This document shows positions 53,915-63,145 of a DNA stretch of 64,000 nucleotides, in pieces. Below the pieces are notes generated by a model, which made no database searches, was not told where the DNA came from, and saw nothing but the letters and a program-made list of their open reading frames with translations. The stretch's first letter is position 1; every line of letters starts with the position of its first letter. Origin of the DNA: an uncultured Flavobacteriaceae bacterium (GTDB taxonomy: Bacteria > Bacteroidota > Bacteroidia > Flavobacteriales > Flavobacteriaceae); the NCBI GenBank assembly GCA_943788095.1, contig CALSOZ010000001.1:1-64000 (forward strand). The letters are read 5' to 3'. Position numbers and translations under genes: made by a program.

Positions 53915-55045
53915 ATGAAAACAATTATTTCACTATTCATTTTAACGCTTATCTTGTCTTGTGGCAGTTCAGATAAAGAATCTCAGTCGTTAACCGATTT
54001 AAAAACTAAAAAGGCAACACTGATTGAGGAAATGGATCGTATCAGCACTGAACTTAAGGGTGTTGAAATTGCTATTTCGGAATTAGATACATTACAGAAA
54101 TTAATGACCGTCACGTCTTTTAAAGCGGAAGTCAAAGACTTTAACCACTATATCGAAGTCCAAGGAACGGTGAAAGCCGATCAATCCATCGACTTACATG
54201 CCGAAATGGGAGGCACTGTAACGGCTATCTTAACGAAGGAAGGATCGTTTGCTTCAAAAGGGCAAATACTCGCAACGCTTGATAGTGCTGTGATCGATAA
54301 TTCGGTTTTACAATTAGAAACTCAACTTGCTTTGGCCACTACCACTTTTGAGCGTCAGGCCAGACTATGGGATCAAAACATTGGAAGTGAAATTCAATTC
54401 CTACAAGCAAAAGCACAAAAAGAAGGCCTTGAAAATAACATGAAAAGCCTGAAAGCTCAAGCGCGAAAAATGAAAATAATCGCGCCATTTTCTGGAACAG
54501 TTGATCAAATTTTTGCAAAAACAGGGGAGCTTACTTCTCCGCAAGCACCCTTCCTAAGACTGGTTAACCTTAAAAATGTTTATGTCGAAAGTGAGGTCAC
54601 GGAAACGTATTTAAATTCCATCAAAAAAGGGACAAAAGTCCTCCTTAATTTTACTTCTATTGAAAAAACTATGGAGGCGTCCATATCACAAGTTGGAAAT
54701 TTCATCAATCCGAATAACCGAAGTTTTAAAACTCGTATCGATCTAAAAAACACCAACAACGAGCTAAAAGCGAATTTGCTTGCTGACATTAAGATCAATG
54801 ATTTTAATGCCAACGGTATTGTCATTCCTTCAAGAATTGTTCAAAAAGATCGCGACAACAAGGCATTTGTTTATACGATTGAACCAAAGGGAGACAACTA
54901 TAAGGTTGTAAAAACATTTGTAACAGAGAAGATGAAATACAACAACTTCTCTTATATTTCTGAAGGACTTACTGAATCCTCTATGCTGGTTGATAAAGGT
55001 GCACGACTTGTAAATAATAATGAAGACGTAAAACTTGTAAACTAG
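53915..55045 (+). CDS. RND efflux periplasmic adaptor (membrane fusion protein), lipoprotein
   Basis: 376 residues from ATG 53915 (MKTIISLFILTLILSCGSS), chosen because it gives a lipobox with Cys16; an ATG at 53885 would add ten polar residues. A helical hairpin follows the lipoyl-like segment (VQGTVKADQSIDLHAEMGGT, GQILATLDSAVIDN), then the second half of the lipoyl domain (KIIAPFSGTVDQIFAKTGEL) and the beta-barrel domain (YVESEVTETYLN). It bridges the inner-membrane pump to the TolC-like channel. An N-terminal coiled coil (about 24-50) precedes the usual domains. Confidence 0.9.
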   Translation: MKTIISLFILTLILSCGSSDKESQSLTDLKTKKATLIEEMDRISTELKGVEIAISELDTLQKLMTVTSFKAEVKDFNHYIEVQGTVKADQSIDLHAEMGGTVTAILTKEGSFASKGQILATLDSAVIDNSVLQLETQLALATTTFERQARLWDQNIGSEIQFLQAKAQKEGLENNMKSLKAQARKMKIIAPFSGTVDQIFAKTGELTSPQAPFLRLVNLKNVYVESEVTETYLNSIKKGTKVLLNFTSIEKTMEASISQVGNFINPNNRSFKTRIDLKNTNNELKANLLADIKINDFNANGIVIPSRIVQKDRDNKAFVYTIEPKGDNYKVVKTFVTEKMKYNNFSYISEGLTESSMLVDKGARLVNNNEDVKLVN

Positions 55046-55051
55046 TAGATT

Positions 55052-58000
55052 ATGAGCACAAAAAAAATAAAAGAATTTAAACTTTCTTCTTGGGCGATTT
55101 CAAATCGCATGACTGTTTCTGTCATTACATTCATTATCGTGTTAAGTGGGTTTCTATCTTACTCGGGAATGGCACGTGAGAATTTTCCAGAAATTATTAT
55201 CCCACAAATTTATGTGGCCACGCCTTACCCAGGGAATTCCGCGTTGGATGTCGAAAAACTTATCACCAAACGGCTCGAAAAAGAAATCAATTCAATCACT
55301 GGGGTCGATAAAATCACTTCCAATTCAATTCAGGGTTACTCGAGTATTGTGGTGGAATTTAGTTTTGATTTTACCCCTTCGGAAGCGCTTCAAAAAGTTA
55401 AAGACAAAGTAGATGTTGCGATGGCAGATCCAGATTTTCCAAAAGATTTACCATCGGAGCCGAGCATTACTGAAATGAATTTTAGTGAGCGAATCCCCAT
55501 CATGAACATTAATTTGTCGGGGGAATTTTCAATGGATCAATTGAAGGAGTATGCCGAATATTTAGAAGATGAAATTGAGGAGCTTTCTGAAATTTCATCA
55601 GTAGATATTAGAGGGGTTCAAGAAAAAGAACTTGAAATAGCCGTCGATTTATATAAAATGGAGGCGTCTAAAATCAGCTTCACAGATATAGAAAATGCCG
55701 TTGCTTTTGAAAACATGAGTGTTTCTGGAGGAGATATCCTCGAAAATGGCATTCGACGCACGGTCCGCGTATTGGGTGAATTTAAAGATCCTTTAAGCGT
55801 CAGAGATATCATCGTCAAGCATGAAAAAGGAAACATTGTTTACCTAAGAGATATTGCAGATGTGAATTTCAAAGAACAAGAAAAAGATAGTTTTGCTAGA
55901 GAATATATGCAACCTGTAGTCATGTTGGATGTAAAGAAACGTGGTGGTCAAAATCTCTTAGAAGCGTCTACAAAAATTGATGCCATTCTGGAAGAGGCGG
56001 CTGCAAATGTATTTCCACACAATTTAATAATATCAAAGACCAACGATCAATCAAACGACACCCGAACCATGGTGTCCGATCTAGAAAATAGCATCATTTT
56101 AGGTGTTATTTTGGTGGTCGCTGTCCTTTATTTCTTTTTAGGATTTCGGAATGCCTTATTTGTTGGAATTGCGATCCCCTTATCAATGTTTTTATCGTTT
56201 TCCATTTTGAGTTTTATGGGAGTGACCCTTAACACAATGGTCTTGTTTTCTTTAGTCATTGCCCTTGGGATGTTGGTTGATAACGGGATTGTTGTGGTTG
56301 AAAATGTCTATCGTTTAATGGATGAAGGCTACCCAAGAATTGAAGCCGCAAAGCTAGGGGTTGGCGAAGTAGCGATGCCAATTATTGCGTCCACAGCTAC
56401 AACATTGGCCGCGTTTTTCCCGCTGATTTTATGGGAAGGTATTATGGGTGAATTTATGAAATGGCTACCTATTACCTTAATTATCGTGTTAAGTTCATCG
56501 CTATTTGTAGCACTGGTCATCAACCCAATGCTAATTTCGGTGTATATGAAAGTGGTTCCTAAAAAAGAATCAAAAATCACTTTTATAACAAAGCTAGAAA
56601 ACCTATACGAACGTTTTTTAAGCTATGCTTTAAAAGGGAAAAAACCGGGCAGCATCATCGCTGGAACGTTTGGGTTATTAATTCTTGCGGTATTTTTAAT
56701 GGCGACTTTTCCTCCTAAAATATTGTTTTTCCCAAATACCGATGCCAAACAAGTCTTTGTATATATCGAATACCCTATTGGGACTGACATCGAAGAAACA
56801 AATCTTATTTCAAAGGAGATTGAACAAGACATCGAAGATTACTTAAAAAAGTATGATGTCGATGGCAAAAGCTTTTTGATTACCTCTATTATTGGACAAG
56901 TAGGAGAAGGCACAGCCGACCCATCTCGAGGACAAGAGGGTGGAAAAACACCAAACAAAGCTCGAATCACGGTAGATTTTGTAAAGTATCAGGACCGTCA
57001 AGGAGTGAGTACTGAATCCGTGCTCAAAGACATTCGAAACGTCGTTCAGGGTTACCCAGGGGTGAGTATTGTGGTCGATAAACCCGCCGATGGCCCGCCA
57101 ACAGGCGCCCCTATCAATATTGAAATTAAAGGCGATGATTATGAATTAATCTTGGAAACTGCCAATCGATTAAAATCTTATATCAATTCCTCAAATATTG
57201 CGGGTATTGAAGAGTTAAAATTAGACATTGATCAAGGTAAGCCCGAAATGTTAATTTCTGTTGACCGGCAAAAAGCACGACGTCTGGGTGTTTCAACTGG
57301 TCAAATTGGCGCCAACTTACGAACCGCATTGTATGGAAAAGAAATTTCAACTTATAAAAACGCGGATGATGACTACCCTATAAATCTAAGACTAAAAAAC
57401 GAAATGCGTTATAATAAATCGACCTTGCTCGATCAAAAAATAACTTTTAGAAATCAAAGTGATGGCCAAATAAAACAAGTGCCCATTTCGGCGGTTGCAA
57501 CCACTGAAAATCAATCTTCGTTTAGCGCGATTAAACGTATTGACTTGGATCGAGTGGTGACTATTTATTCCAATGTCTTAAGTGATTATAATCCCACAGA
57601 AGTCAACGATAAAATTAGAGCCATTGCTGAAAAATTCGAATCCCCAAAAAGCGTAGCGATTAGTTTTACTGGCGAACAAGAAAAACAGGCCAAAGAAATG
57701 GCGTTTTTAAGTAATGCCCTTTTAATAGCGGTCCTTTTAATTTTCTTGATTTTAGTCGCACAATTTAACTCCGCCACCACTCCAATTATTATTTCAATTT
57801 CTGTATTTCTTAGTTTGATTGGGGTCTTATTTGGACTCCTTATTTTTAGAATGGACTTTGTGGTGCTCATGACCATGATTGGAATTATTTCTCTTGCAGG
57901 AATTGTGGTGAACAATGCCATTGTTTTGATCGATTATATCAATCTTACCATGATTCGAAAACGTCGCGAATTGGGGTTAGAAGAGACGGACAAACTCACA

Positions 58001-58312
58001 GCTGCCCTTCTTGTAGAGTGTGTGGTGGAAGCCGGACGAACGCGTTTAAGGCCCGTAATATTAACTGCGATCACAACCATTTTGGGATTACTTCCTTTAG
58101 CCCTAGGAATTAACATCAATTTTAGAACCTTGGTCACTGAGCTTAATCCAAATTTTTATATTGGTGGAGAAAACGTTGCGTTCTGGGGGCCAATGGGCTG
58201 GGCAATTATTTTTGGATTAACATTTGCAACCTTTTTAACACTGGTGGTTGTTCCTATCTTATTTTACTTAATTAATAAATTGAAAACAAAAAAGCTTAAA
58301 GTCGTTTCCTAA
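55052..58312 (+). CDS. RND family efflux pump, inner-membrane subunit (AcrB-like)
   Basis: 1086 residues, about the size of hydrophobe/amphiphile efflux pumps. Twelve membrane helices and two large periplasmic loops. Typical segments are PQIYVATPYPGNSALDVEKL, ITSNSIQGYSSIVVEFSFD, the helix-4 stretch FSLVIALGMLVDNGIVVVEN and the C-terminal LVVVPILFYLINK. At the place of the AcrB Asp407-Asp408 pair it has Asp-Asn, so the proton relay must differ in detail. It is last of the operon tetR-tolC-adaptor-pump, 6 bases after the adaptor. Substrates cannot be told; metals are less likely since the heavy-metal signature is absent. Confidence 0.93.
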   Translation: MSTKKIKEFKLSSWAISNRMTVSVITFIIVLSGFLSYSGMARENFPEIIIPQIYVATPYPGNSALDVEKLITKRLEKEINSITGVDKITSNSIQGYSSIVVEFSFDFTPSEALQKVKDKVDVAMADPDFPKDLPSEPSITEMNFSERIPIMNINLSGEFSMDQLKEYAEYLEDEIEELSEISSVDIRGVQEKELEIAVDLYKMEASKISFTDIENAVAFENMSVSGGDILENGIRRTVRVLGEFKDPLSVRDIIVKHEKGNIVYLRDIADVNFKEQEKDSFAREYMQPVVMLDVKKRGGQNLLEASTKIDAILEEAAANVFPHNLIISKTNDQSNDTRTMVSDLENSIILGVILVVAVLYFFLGFRNALFVGIAIPLSMFLSFSILSFMGVTLNTMVLFSLVIALGMLVDNGIVVVENVYRLMDEGYPRIEAAKLGVGEVAMPIIASTATTLAAFFPLILWEGIMGEFMKWLPITLIIVLSSSLFVALVINPMLISVYMKVVPKKESKITFITKLENLYERFLSYALKGKKPGSIIAGTFGLLILAVFLMATFPPKILFFPNTDAKQVFVYIEYPIGTDIEETNLISKEIEQDIEDYLKKYDVDGKSFLITSIIGQVGEGTADPSRGQEGGKTPNKARITVDFVKYQDRQGVSTESVLKDIRNVVQGYPGVSIVVDKPADGPPTGAPINIEIKGDDYELILETANRLKSYINSSNIAGIEELKLDIDQGKPEMLISVDRQKARRLGVSTGQIGANLRTALYGKEISTYKNADDDYPINLRLKNEMRYNKSTLLDQKITFRNQSDGQIKQVPISAVATTENQSSFSAIKRIDLDRVVTIYSNVLSDYNPTEVNDKIRAIAEKFESPKSVAISFTGEQEKQAKEMAFLSNALLIAVLLIFLILVAQFNSATTPIIISISVFLSLIGVLFGLLIFRMDFVVLMTMIGIISLAGIVVNNAIVLIDYINLTMIRKRRELGLEETDKLTAALLVECVVEAGRTRLRPVILTAITTILGLLPLALGININFRTLVTELNPNFYIGGENVAFWGPMGWAIIFGLTFATFLTLVVVPILFYLINKLKTKKLKVVS

Positions 58313-58338
58313 GCGTATCAATTTTAATTTTTAAATGT

Positions 58339-58346
58339 TAAATTTG
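58339..58346 (+). promoter_or_regulatory. -7 element of aspS
   Basis: TAAATTTG fully matches TAnnTTTG and ends 18 bases before the aspS ATG at 58365, giving a short leader after the efflux operon ends. Confidence 0.55.
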
Positions 58347-58364
58347 CGCAACTAATTTAGTCAT

Positions 58365-60116
58365 ATGTACAGAAGTCATCATTGTGGTCAATTAAGAACC
58401 TCGAACATCAACGAAGAAGTGACCCTTTCAGGATGGGTTCAAAAATCGCGTGATAAAGGATTTGTGATTTGGATCGATCTTAGAGATCGCTACGGCATCA
58501 CTCAACTTATTTTTGATGCTGAGCGCACACCCGAAGCGATGGTCACCTTGGCTAAAAGTTTGGGACGCGAATTTGTCATTCAAGTGACGGGAACCGTCAT
58601 TGAACGAACGTCTAAAAATCCTAATTTAGAAACTGGAGATATTGAAATATTAGTTTCAAAACTAACCGTTTTAAATACCGCAAAAGTACCGCCGTTCACC
58701 ATTGAAGATCAAACCGATGGTGGCGAGGAGCTTCGTATGAAATATCGCTATTTAGACATTCGAAGAAATCCAGTAAAAAATAATTTAATTTTTAGACATA
58801 AAGTGACGCAGGAAGTTCGTTCGTATTTGTCTTCTCAAGAATTTATAGAAGTTGAAACACCTTACTTAATCAAATCGACACCAGAAGGTGCGCGCGATTT
58901 TGTGGTACCAAGCAGAATGAACGAAGGTCAATTTTATGCCCTTCCACAATCGCCACAAACGTTCAAACAACTATTGATGGTTGGCGGTATGGATAAATAT
59001 TTTCAAATTGTAAAATGTTTTAGAGATGAAGATTTAAGAGCCGACAGACAACCCGAATTCACCCAGATTGACTGTGAAATGGCGTTTGTAGATCAAGAAG
59101 ACATCCTAAATATTTTTGAAGGTTTAACACGTCATTTGATCAAATCGATTCATGGAAAAGAAATTACTTCTTTCCCAAGAATGACCTATGATGAGGCTCT
59201 CAAAACCTACGGAAATGATAAGCCAGACATCCGTTTTGGAATGCAATTTGGCGAATTAAATGCTGTGGCTCAACATAAAGATTTTGGCGTTTTCAACTCT
59301 GCAGAATTAGTCGTTGGAATAGCCGTTCCGGGTGGAAATAGCTTTACACGTAAAGAAATTGATGGGATCATCAACTGGTTAAAACGCCCACAAATTGGGG
59401 CGTTAGGGATGATCTATTCGCGATGTAATGAGGATGGAACGTATAAGTCTTCGGTTGATAAATTTTATGATCAAGACGATCTAGAAAAATGGGCTAAAGT
59501 GACAGGCGCTCAAGCAGGTGACCTTGTTTGTGTCCTCTCTGGCCCGACAAATAAAGTACGAACCCAATTAAGCGCACTCCGAATGGAACTTGCAGAACGC
59601 TTAGGACTTCGAAATCCAAAAGAATTTGCACCGCTATGGGTGACTGACTTTCCGTTACTTGAATGGGATGAAGACAGCAAGCGTTACCATGCGATGCACC
59701 ACCCGTTCACCGCTCCAAAACCAGATCAAATTAAGTTATTAGATACCGATCCAGGTGCCGTAAAAGCCAATGCGTATGACTTGGTTTTAAATGGCAATGA
59801 AATTGGAGGGGGCTCGATACGTATCCACGACAAAGCCACGCAAGCATTGATGTTTGACCATCTTGGCTTTACACCAGAAGAAGCAAAAGAACAGTTTGGG
59901 TTTTTAATGAATGCTTTCGAATATGGTGCGCCCCCTCATGGAGGTTTGGCCTTTGGTTTGGACCGTTTAGTAGCAATCTTAGGAGGTCAAGAAACGATCC
60001 GTGATTTTATCGCCTTTCCAAAAAACAACTCTGGACGCGATGTGATGATTGATGCGCCATCGGCCATAGACGAAACACAATTAAATGAGCTACATCTAAA
60101 AGTCGATCTAAAATAA
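58365..60116 (+). CDS. aspS: Aspartyl-tRNA synthetase
   Basis: 583 residues, the bacterial (large) type. The anticodon-binding OB domain contains [20 protein letters not shown]. Class II motifs: motif 1 around [20 protein letters not shown], motif 2 in [18 protein letters not shown], motif 3 in [17 protein letters not shown]. The insertion domain typical of bacterial enzymes lies in the middle. It charges tRNA(Asp); whether it also charges tRNA(Asn) cannot be told from the motifs. It has its own promoter element and is followed by a small membrane protein gene 15 bases later. Confidence 0.97.
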   Translation: MYRSHHCGQLRTSNINEEVTLSGWVQKSRDKGFVIWIDLRDRYGITQLIFDAERTPEAMVTLAKSLGREFVIQVTGTVIERTSKNPNLETGDIEILVSKLTVLNTAKVPPFTIEDQTDGGEELRMKYRYLDIRRNPVKNNLIFRHKVTQEVRSYLSSQEFIEVETPYLIKSTPEGARDFVVPSRMNEGQFYALPQSPQTFKQLLMVGGMDKYFQIVKCFRDEDLRADRQPEFTQIDCEMAFVDQEDILNIFEGLTRHLIKSIHGKEITSFPRMTYDEALKTYGNDKPDIRFGMQFGELNAVAQHKDFGVFNSAELVVGIAVPGGNSFTRKEIDGIINWLKRPQIGALGMIYSRCNEDGTYKSSVDKFYDQDDLEKWAKVTGAQAGDLVCVLSGPTNKVRTQLSALRMELAERLGLRNPKEFAPLWVTDFPLLEWDEDSKRYHAMHHPFTAPKPDQIKLLDTDPGAVKANAYDLVLNGNEIGGGSIRIHDKATQALMFDHLGFTPEEAKEQFGFLMNAFEYGAPPHGGLAFGLDRLVAILGGQETIRDFIAFPKNNSGRDVMIDAPSAIDETQLNELHLKVDLK

Positions 60117-60131
60117 AACGATACTCATAAA

Positions 60132-60368
60132 ATGAAATATATAATCTGGTTTTTATTTATTGCGACAATGGTCAGTATGCTCACAGGCTTGATTGTTGAT
60201 TTGCCGTATTCAAAAAAATTGGTGGGTTTTGGGGTGATTGGATTGTGTGCGGTTGTATTTCCGTTGTTTTCCTATTACCGTTGGAAAGATAAAAAAGTCG
60301 CCGATTATATGCTAACCCAAGAGAATCTGGATAAAATGCGCGAATTTAATGACTCTAAAAAGTCTTAA
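60132..60368 (+). CDS. Small conserved membrane protein, 78 residues
   Basis: Two hydrophobic helices (about 4-23 and 31-49) are separated by a short loop with DLPYSKK, and a charged C-terminal tail of 25 residues follows (RWKDKKVADY, then EFNDSKKS). Placed 15 bases after aspS, it is probably on the same transcript. It ends 3 bases before the convergent tadA gene. I know no function; similar small two-helix proteins occur in related genomes. Confidence 0.7.
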   Translation: MKYIIWFLFIATMVSMLTGLIVDLPYSKKLVGFGVIGLCAVVFPLFSYYRWKDKKVADYMLTQENLDKMREFNDSKKS

Positions 60369-60371
60369 ACT

Positions 60372-60821
60372 TTAATTCAAATTTCGTTTTTCTACAAAAA
60401 AACGAGTCATCAATTCCGACGTTTCCGTTGCTAAAATGCCGCCCCTTAAAATCGTTTTTGGATGTAGTTTAGTGCCCATCACACCACAGCCTCGTTTTTC
60501 GTCTTTTGCCCCATATACAATGTTAGAAATCTGACTCCAATACAACGCCCCTGCACACATCTGACAGGGTTCAAGAGTCACATATAATGTACAGTTGTTT
60601 AGATACTTTCCGCCTAAAAAATGAGCCGCAGCAGTAATGGCCTGCATTTCTGCATGGGCAGTGACATCATTCAAAAGTTCGGTGAGATTGTGTGTTCTTG
60701 CAATGATTCTGTTATCAACCACAATCACAGCACCCACTGGGACTTCCCCTTTCTCAAAAGCAGCTTCTGCTTCCTGAAGGGCTTTTTTCATAAAATATTC
60801 ATCATCAAAAATTACGTCCAT
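60372..60821 (-). CDS. tadA: tRNA adenosine(34) deaminase
   Basis: 149 residues. The zinc site is HAEMQAI (His and the proton-shuttle Glu) and EPCQMCAGALYWS (two Cys), in the CMP/dCMP-deaminase fold; length fits TadA. Other guanine/cytosine-type deaminases are close relatives, but VTLEPCQMCAGAL and VYGAKDEKRGCGVMGT match TadA best. It converts A34 of tRNA(Arg) to inosine. It is divergent from dxs; the space between the two starts is about 38 bases and contains the dxs promoter element. Confidence 0.92.
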   Translation of the reverse strand: MDVIFDDEYFMKKALQEAEAAFEKGEVPVGAVIVVDNRIIARTHNLTELLNDVTAHAEMQAITAAAHFLGGKYLNNCTLYVTLEPCQMCAGALYWSQISNIVYGAKDEKRGCGVMGTKLHPKTILRGGILATETSELMTRFFVEKRNLN

Positions 60822-60847
60822 AAGTCAAAAATACGATTTCAATCTTG

Positions 60848-60855
60848 TACTTTTG
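60848..60855 (+). promoter_or_regulatory. -7 element of dxs
   Basis: TACTTTTG fully matches TAnnTTTG. The GTG start of dxs follows 4 bases after it, so the message would be leaderless or nearly so. Confidence 0.5.
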
Positions 60856-60859
60856 CTAT

Positions 60860-62632
60860 GTGTTAAAAAATATACTCAAACATATTAACTCTCCAGAAGA
60901 TTTACGTCAACTTTCCGCAGGTGATTTACAGCAACTTGCGCAAGAGTTAAGACGGTTTATTATAGAAATTGTTGCGACTAAAGAAGGGCATTTAGGGGCG
61001 AGCTTGGGTGTAGTAGAATTGACTATCGCGTTGCATTATGTGTTTAATACGCCTGAAGATTTACTGATTTGGGATGTCGGGCATCAAGCCTATGGGCATA
61101 AAATTTTGACCGGTCGTAAAGCAGAATTTCACACCAACCGACAACACAATGGTCTTAGTGGCTTTCCAAAACGAAACGAAAGTGTGTACGATGCGTTTGG
61201 TACTGGACATTCATCGACTTCTATTTCGGCTGCATTAGGAATGGCGATTGCCTCGCAATTAAAAGGAGAAAACAGACAGCATATTGCCGTGATTGGCGAT
61301 GCCTCCATTGCAAGTGGAATGGCCTTTGAAGGCTTGAATCACGCTGGGGTAACAACGGCTAATTTATTGGTGGTTTTAAATGACAATGCGATTGGAATCG
61401 ACCCAAGTGTTGGCGCTTTGAAACAATATCTCACCAATGTAAAAAAGGGCACTCAAAAACAAGATAATATTTTTGAAGCCCTCAATTTTGAATATTCTGG
61501 TCCTATTGATGGACACAATATGGCGGCACTTCTTACAGAGTTAGAACGTCTCAAAACTATTGACGGCCCTAAGTTTTTACATATCATCACTACCAAAGGG
61601 AAAGGGTTGAAACAAGCAGAGGCCGATCAGGTAAAATACCATGCGCCCGGGAAATTTAATGCAACTACAGGGGATTTAATTTCTAAAAATAACGAAAACC
61701 TTCCTCCTAAATACCAAGACGTTTTTGGACTGACTCTGGTTGAGCTCGCCAAAGCGAATAAGAAGATTATTGGCATCACACCGGCCATGCCTACGGGGAG
61801 TTCGCTCAAATACATGATGGATGAAATTCCAGAACGTGCTTTTGATGTGGGGATTGCAGAACAACACGCTGTGACGATGGCTGCTGGGATGGCCACGCAA
61901 GGTTTAGTCCCATTTTGTAACATCTATTCTACGTTTTTACAACGGGCATATGATCAGATCATTCACGATGTAGCCCTGCAAAATTTGCCTGTTATTTTTT
62001 GTATTGATCGTGCTGGACTGGTTGGCGAAGATGGTGCGACACATCATGGGGTGTTTGATTTGGCGTACTTACGCTGTATCCCCAACCTCATCATCGTGGC
62101 ACCTCGAAATGAGATAGAATTACGCAACATCATGTACACCGCTCAAAAAGGCTTGCAGCATCCAATTGCGATTCGATACCCAAGAGGTAGAGGCGTAACG
62201 CCCAATTGGAAGTCAGAGTTTAAAGCTATCGAAATTGGAACCGGCGTACAATTAAATCAAGGCGATAATTTGGCTATTTTAAGTGTAGGAGCGATTTCTA
62301 GTACGGTTTCAAAAGCCATCGATGGGCTCAATTGTGCGCACTATGATATGCGTTTTGTAAAACCGTTAGATGAACCATTGTTGCACACTGTTTTTAAAAA
62401 TCATTCAACCCTCATAACTCTAGAAGACGGCGTGGTGAGTGGTGGTTTTGGAAGTGCTATTTTAGAATTTGCAGCCACTCACAACTATAAAAATGATGTG
62501 ATTTTGAAAGGGATCCCAGATGCATTTACAGAGCATGGATCGGTCAATACACTTTATGAAACACTGGAACTTGACCCTTTTCATCTGAAGCAATTCATCT
62601 CCGATTTAATCCAAAAAAAAGGGACTCCCTAA
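60860..62632 (+). CDS. dxs: 1-deoxy-D-xylulose-5-phosphate synthase
   Basis: 590 residues with GTG start at 60860 (MLKNILKHINSPEDLRQLSA), the usual family start; an upstream TTG would lie inside the promoter element. Thiamin diphosphate and catalytic segments: KEGHLGASLGVVELTIALH, WDVGHQAYGHKILTGR, GDASIASGMAFEGLNHAG through VLNDN, and in the second half DVGIAEQHAVTMAAGMA and DRAGLVGEDGATHHGVFD. It makes deoxyxylulose phosphate, the first step of the non-mevalonate pathway that feeds the polyprenyl synthase in this window. The GDA in place of the usual GDG occurs in other Bacteroidota. Confidence 0.95.
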   Translation: MLKNILKHINSPEDLRQLSAGDLQQLAQELRRFIIEIVATKEGHLGASLGVVELTIALHYVFNTPEDLLIWDVGHQAYGHKILTGRKAEFHTNRQHNGLSGFPKRNESVYDAFGTGHSSTSISAALGMAIASQLKGENRQHIAVIGDASIASGMAFEGLNHAGVTTANLLVVLNDNAIGIDPSVGALKQYLTNVKKGTQKQDNIFEALNFEYSGPIDGHNMAALLTELERLKTIDGPKFLHIITTKGKGLKQAEADQVKYHAPGKFNATTGDLISKNNENLPPKYQDVFGLTLVELAKANKKIIGITPAMPTGSSLKYMMDEIPERAFDVGIAEQHAVTMAAGMATQGLVPFCNIYSTFLQRAYDQIIHDVALQNLPVIFCIDRAGLVGEDGATHHGVFDLAYLRCIPNLIIVAPRNEIELRNIMYTAQKGLQHPIAIRYPRGRGVTPNWKSEFKAIEIGTGVQLNQGDNLAILSVGAISSTVSKAIDGLNCAHYDMRFVKPLDEPLLHTVFKNHSTLITLEDGVVSGGFGSAILEFAATHNYKNDVILKGIPDAFTEHGSVNTLYETLELDPFHLKQFISDLIQKKGTP

Positions 62633-62665
62633 ACGAACTCACTTTAATATTTCACGCAGCACGTT

Positions 62666-63133
62666 TTACATCGGAGTCTCTAAAGTTTTCTTCTCACGAA
62701 GTTTTATTTTAACGTATTTCAAAGCATTTTTCACCTTGTAAACGATTACCGCTTCTTGACCTACCAATTTGAAAGGAATGTCCTTGGTCTCCTCTTTTTG
62801 ATCGGATTGGTTTCTTAATCCTCCATCACTTTCAAGTAGATTATGATTCGTCTTATTTTTAATAAATCCTTGGTATAAACGCGGTTTCTGATATTTTAGG
62901 GCGCTGTATTTCTCTTTAAAATAGATTCCTTGTAGTTCAATTTGCTTTGAATTTAAATCCAGATTCTCGTCTAGAACTACATAAACAGAATACCCTGAAC
63001 CACCGCCTCTAATAGGGGAATTCCATAGGCTGTAATACGATTCTGTGGTGTTTATAAAAGTGTTTGATTCTAAGTTGAACTTACTCGCACAACCCAGAAT
63101 CATAATAAAACAAAAAGCTCTGAGAACCACCAT
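62666..63133 (-). CDS. Hypothetical lipoprotein, 155 residues
   Basis: The N-terminus MVVLRAFCFIMILGCASKFN is a lipoprotein signal with Cys15. The rest is a mix of strands with no recognised motif (YYSLWNSPIRGGGSGYSVYV, QIELQGIYFKEKY, and a basic C-terminal segment KYVKIKLREKK). It starts 12 bases after the stop of the T9SS cargo gene on the same strand, so they are probably co-transcribed, although the cargo gene begins outside the window. I assign no function. Confidence 0.7.
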   Translation of the reverse strand: MVVLRAFCFIMILGCASKFNLESNTFINTTESYYSLWNSPIRGGGSGYSVYVVLDENLDLNSKQIELQGIYFKEKYSALKYQKPRLYQGFIKNKTNHNLLESDGGLRNQSDQKEETKDIPFKLVGQEAVIVYKVKNALKYVKIKLREKKTLETPM

Positions 63134-63145
63134 CTTTACAATTAA

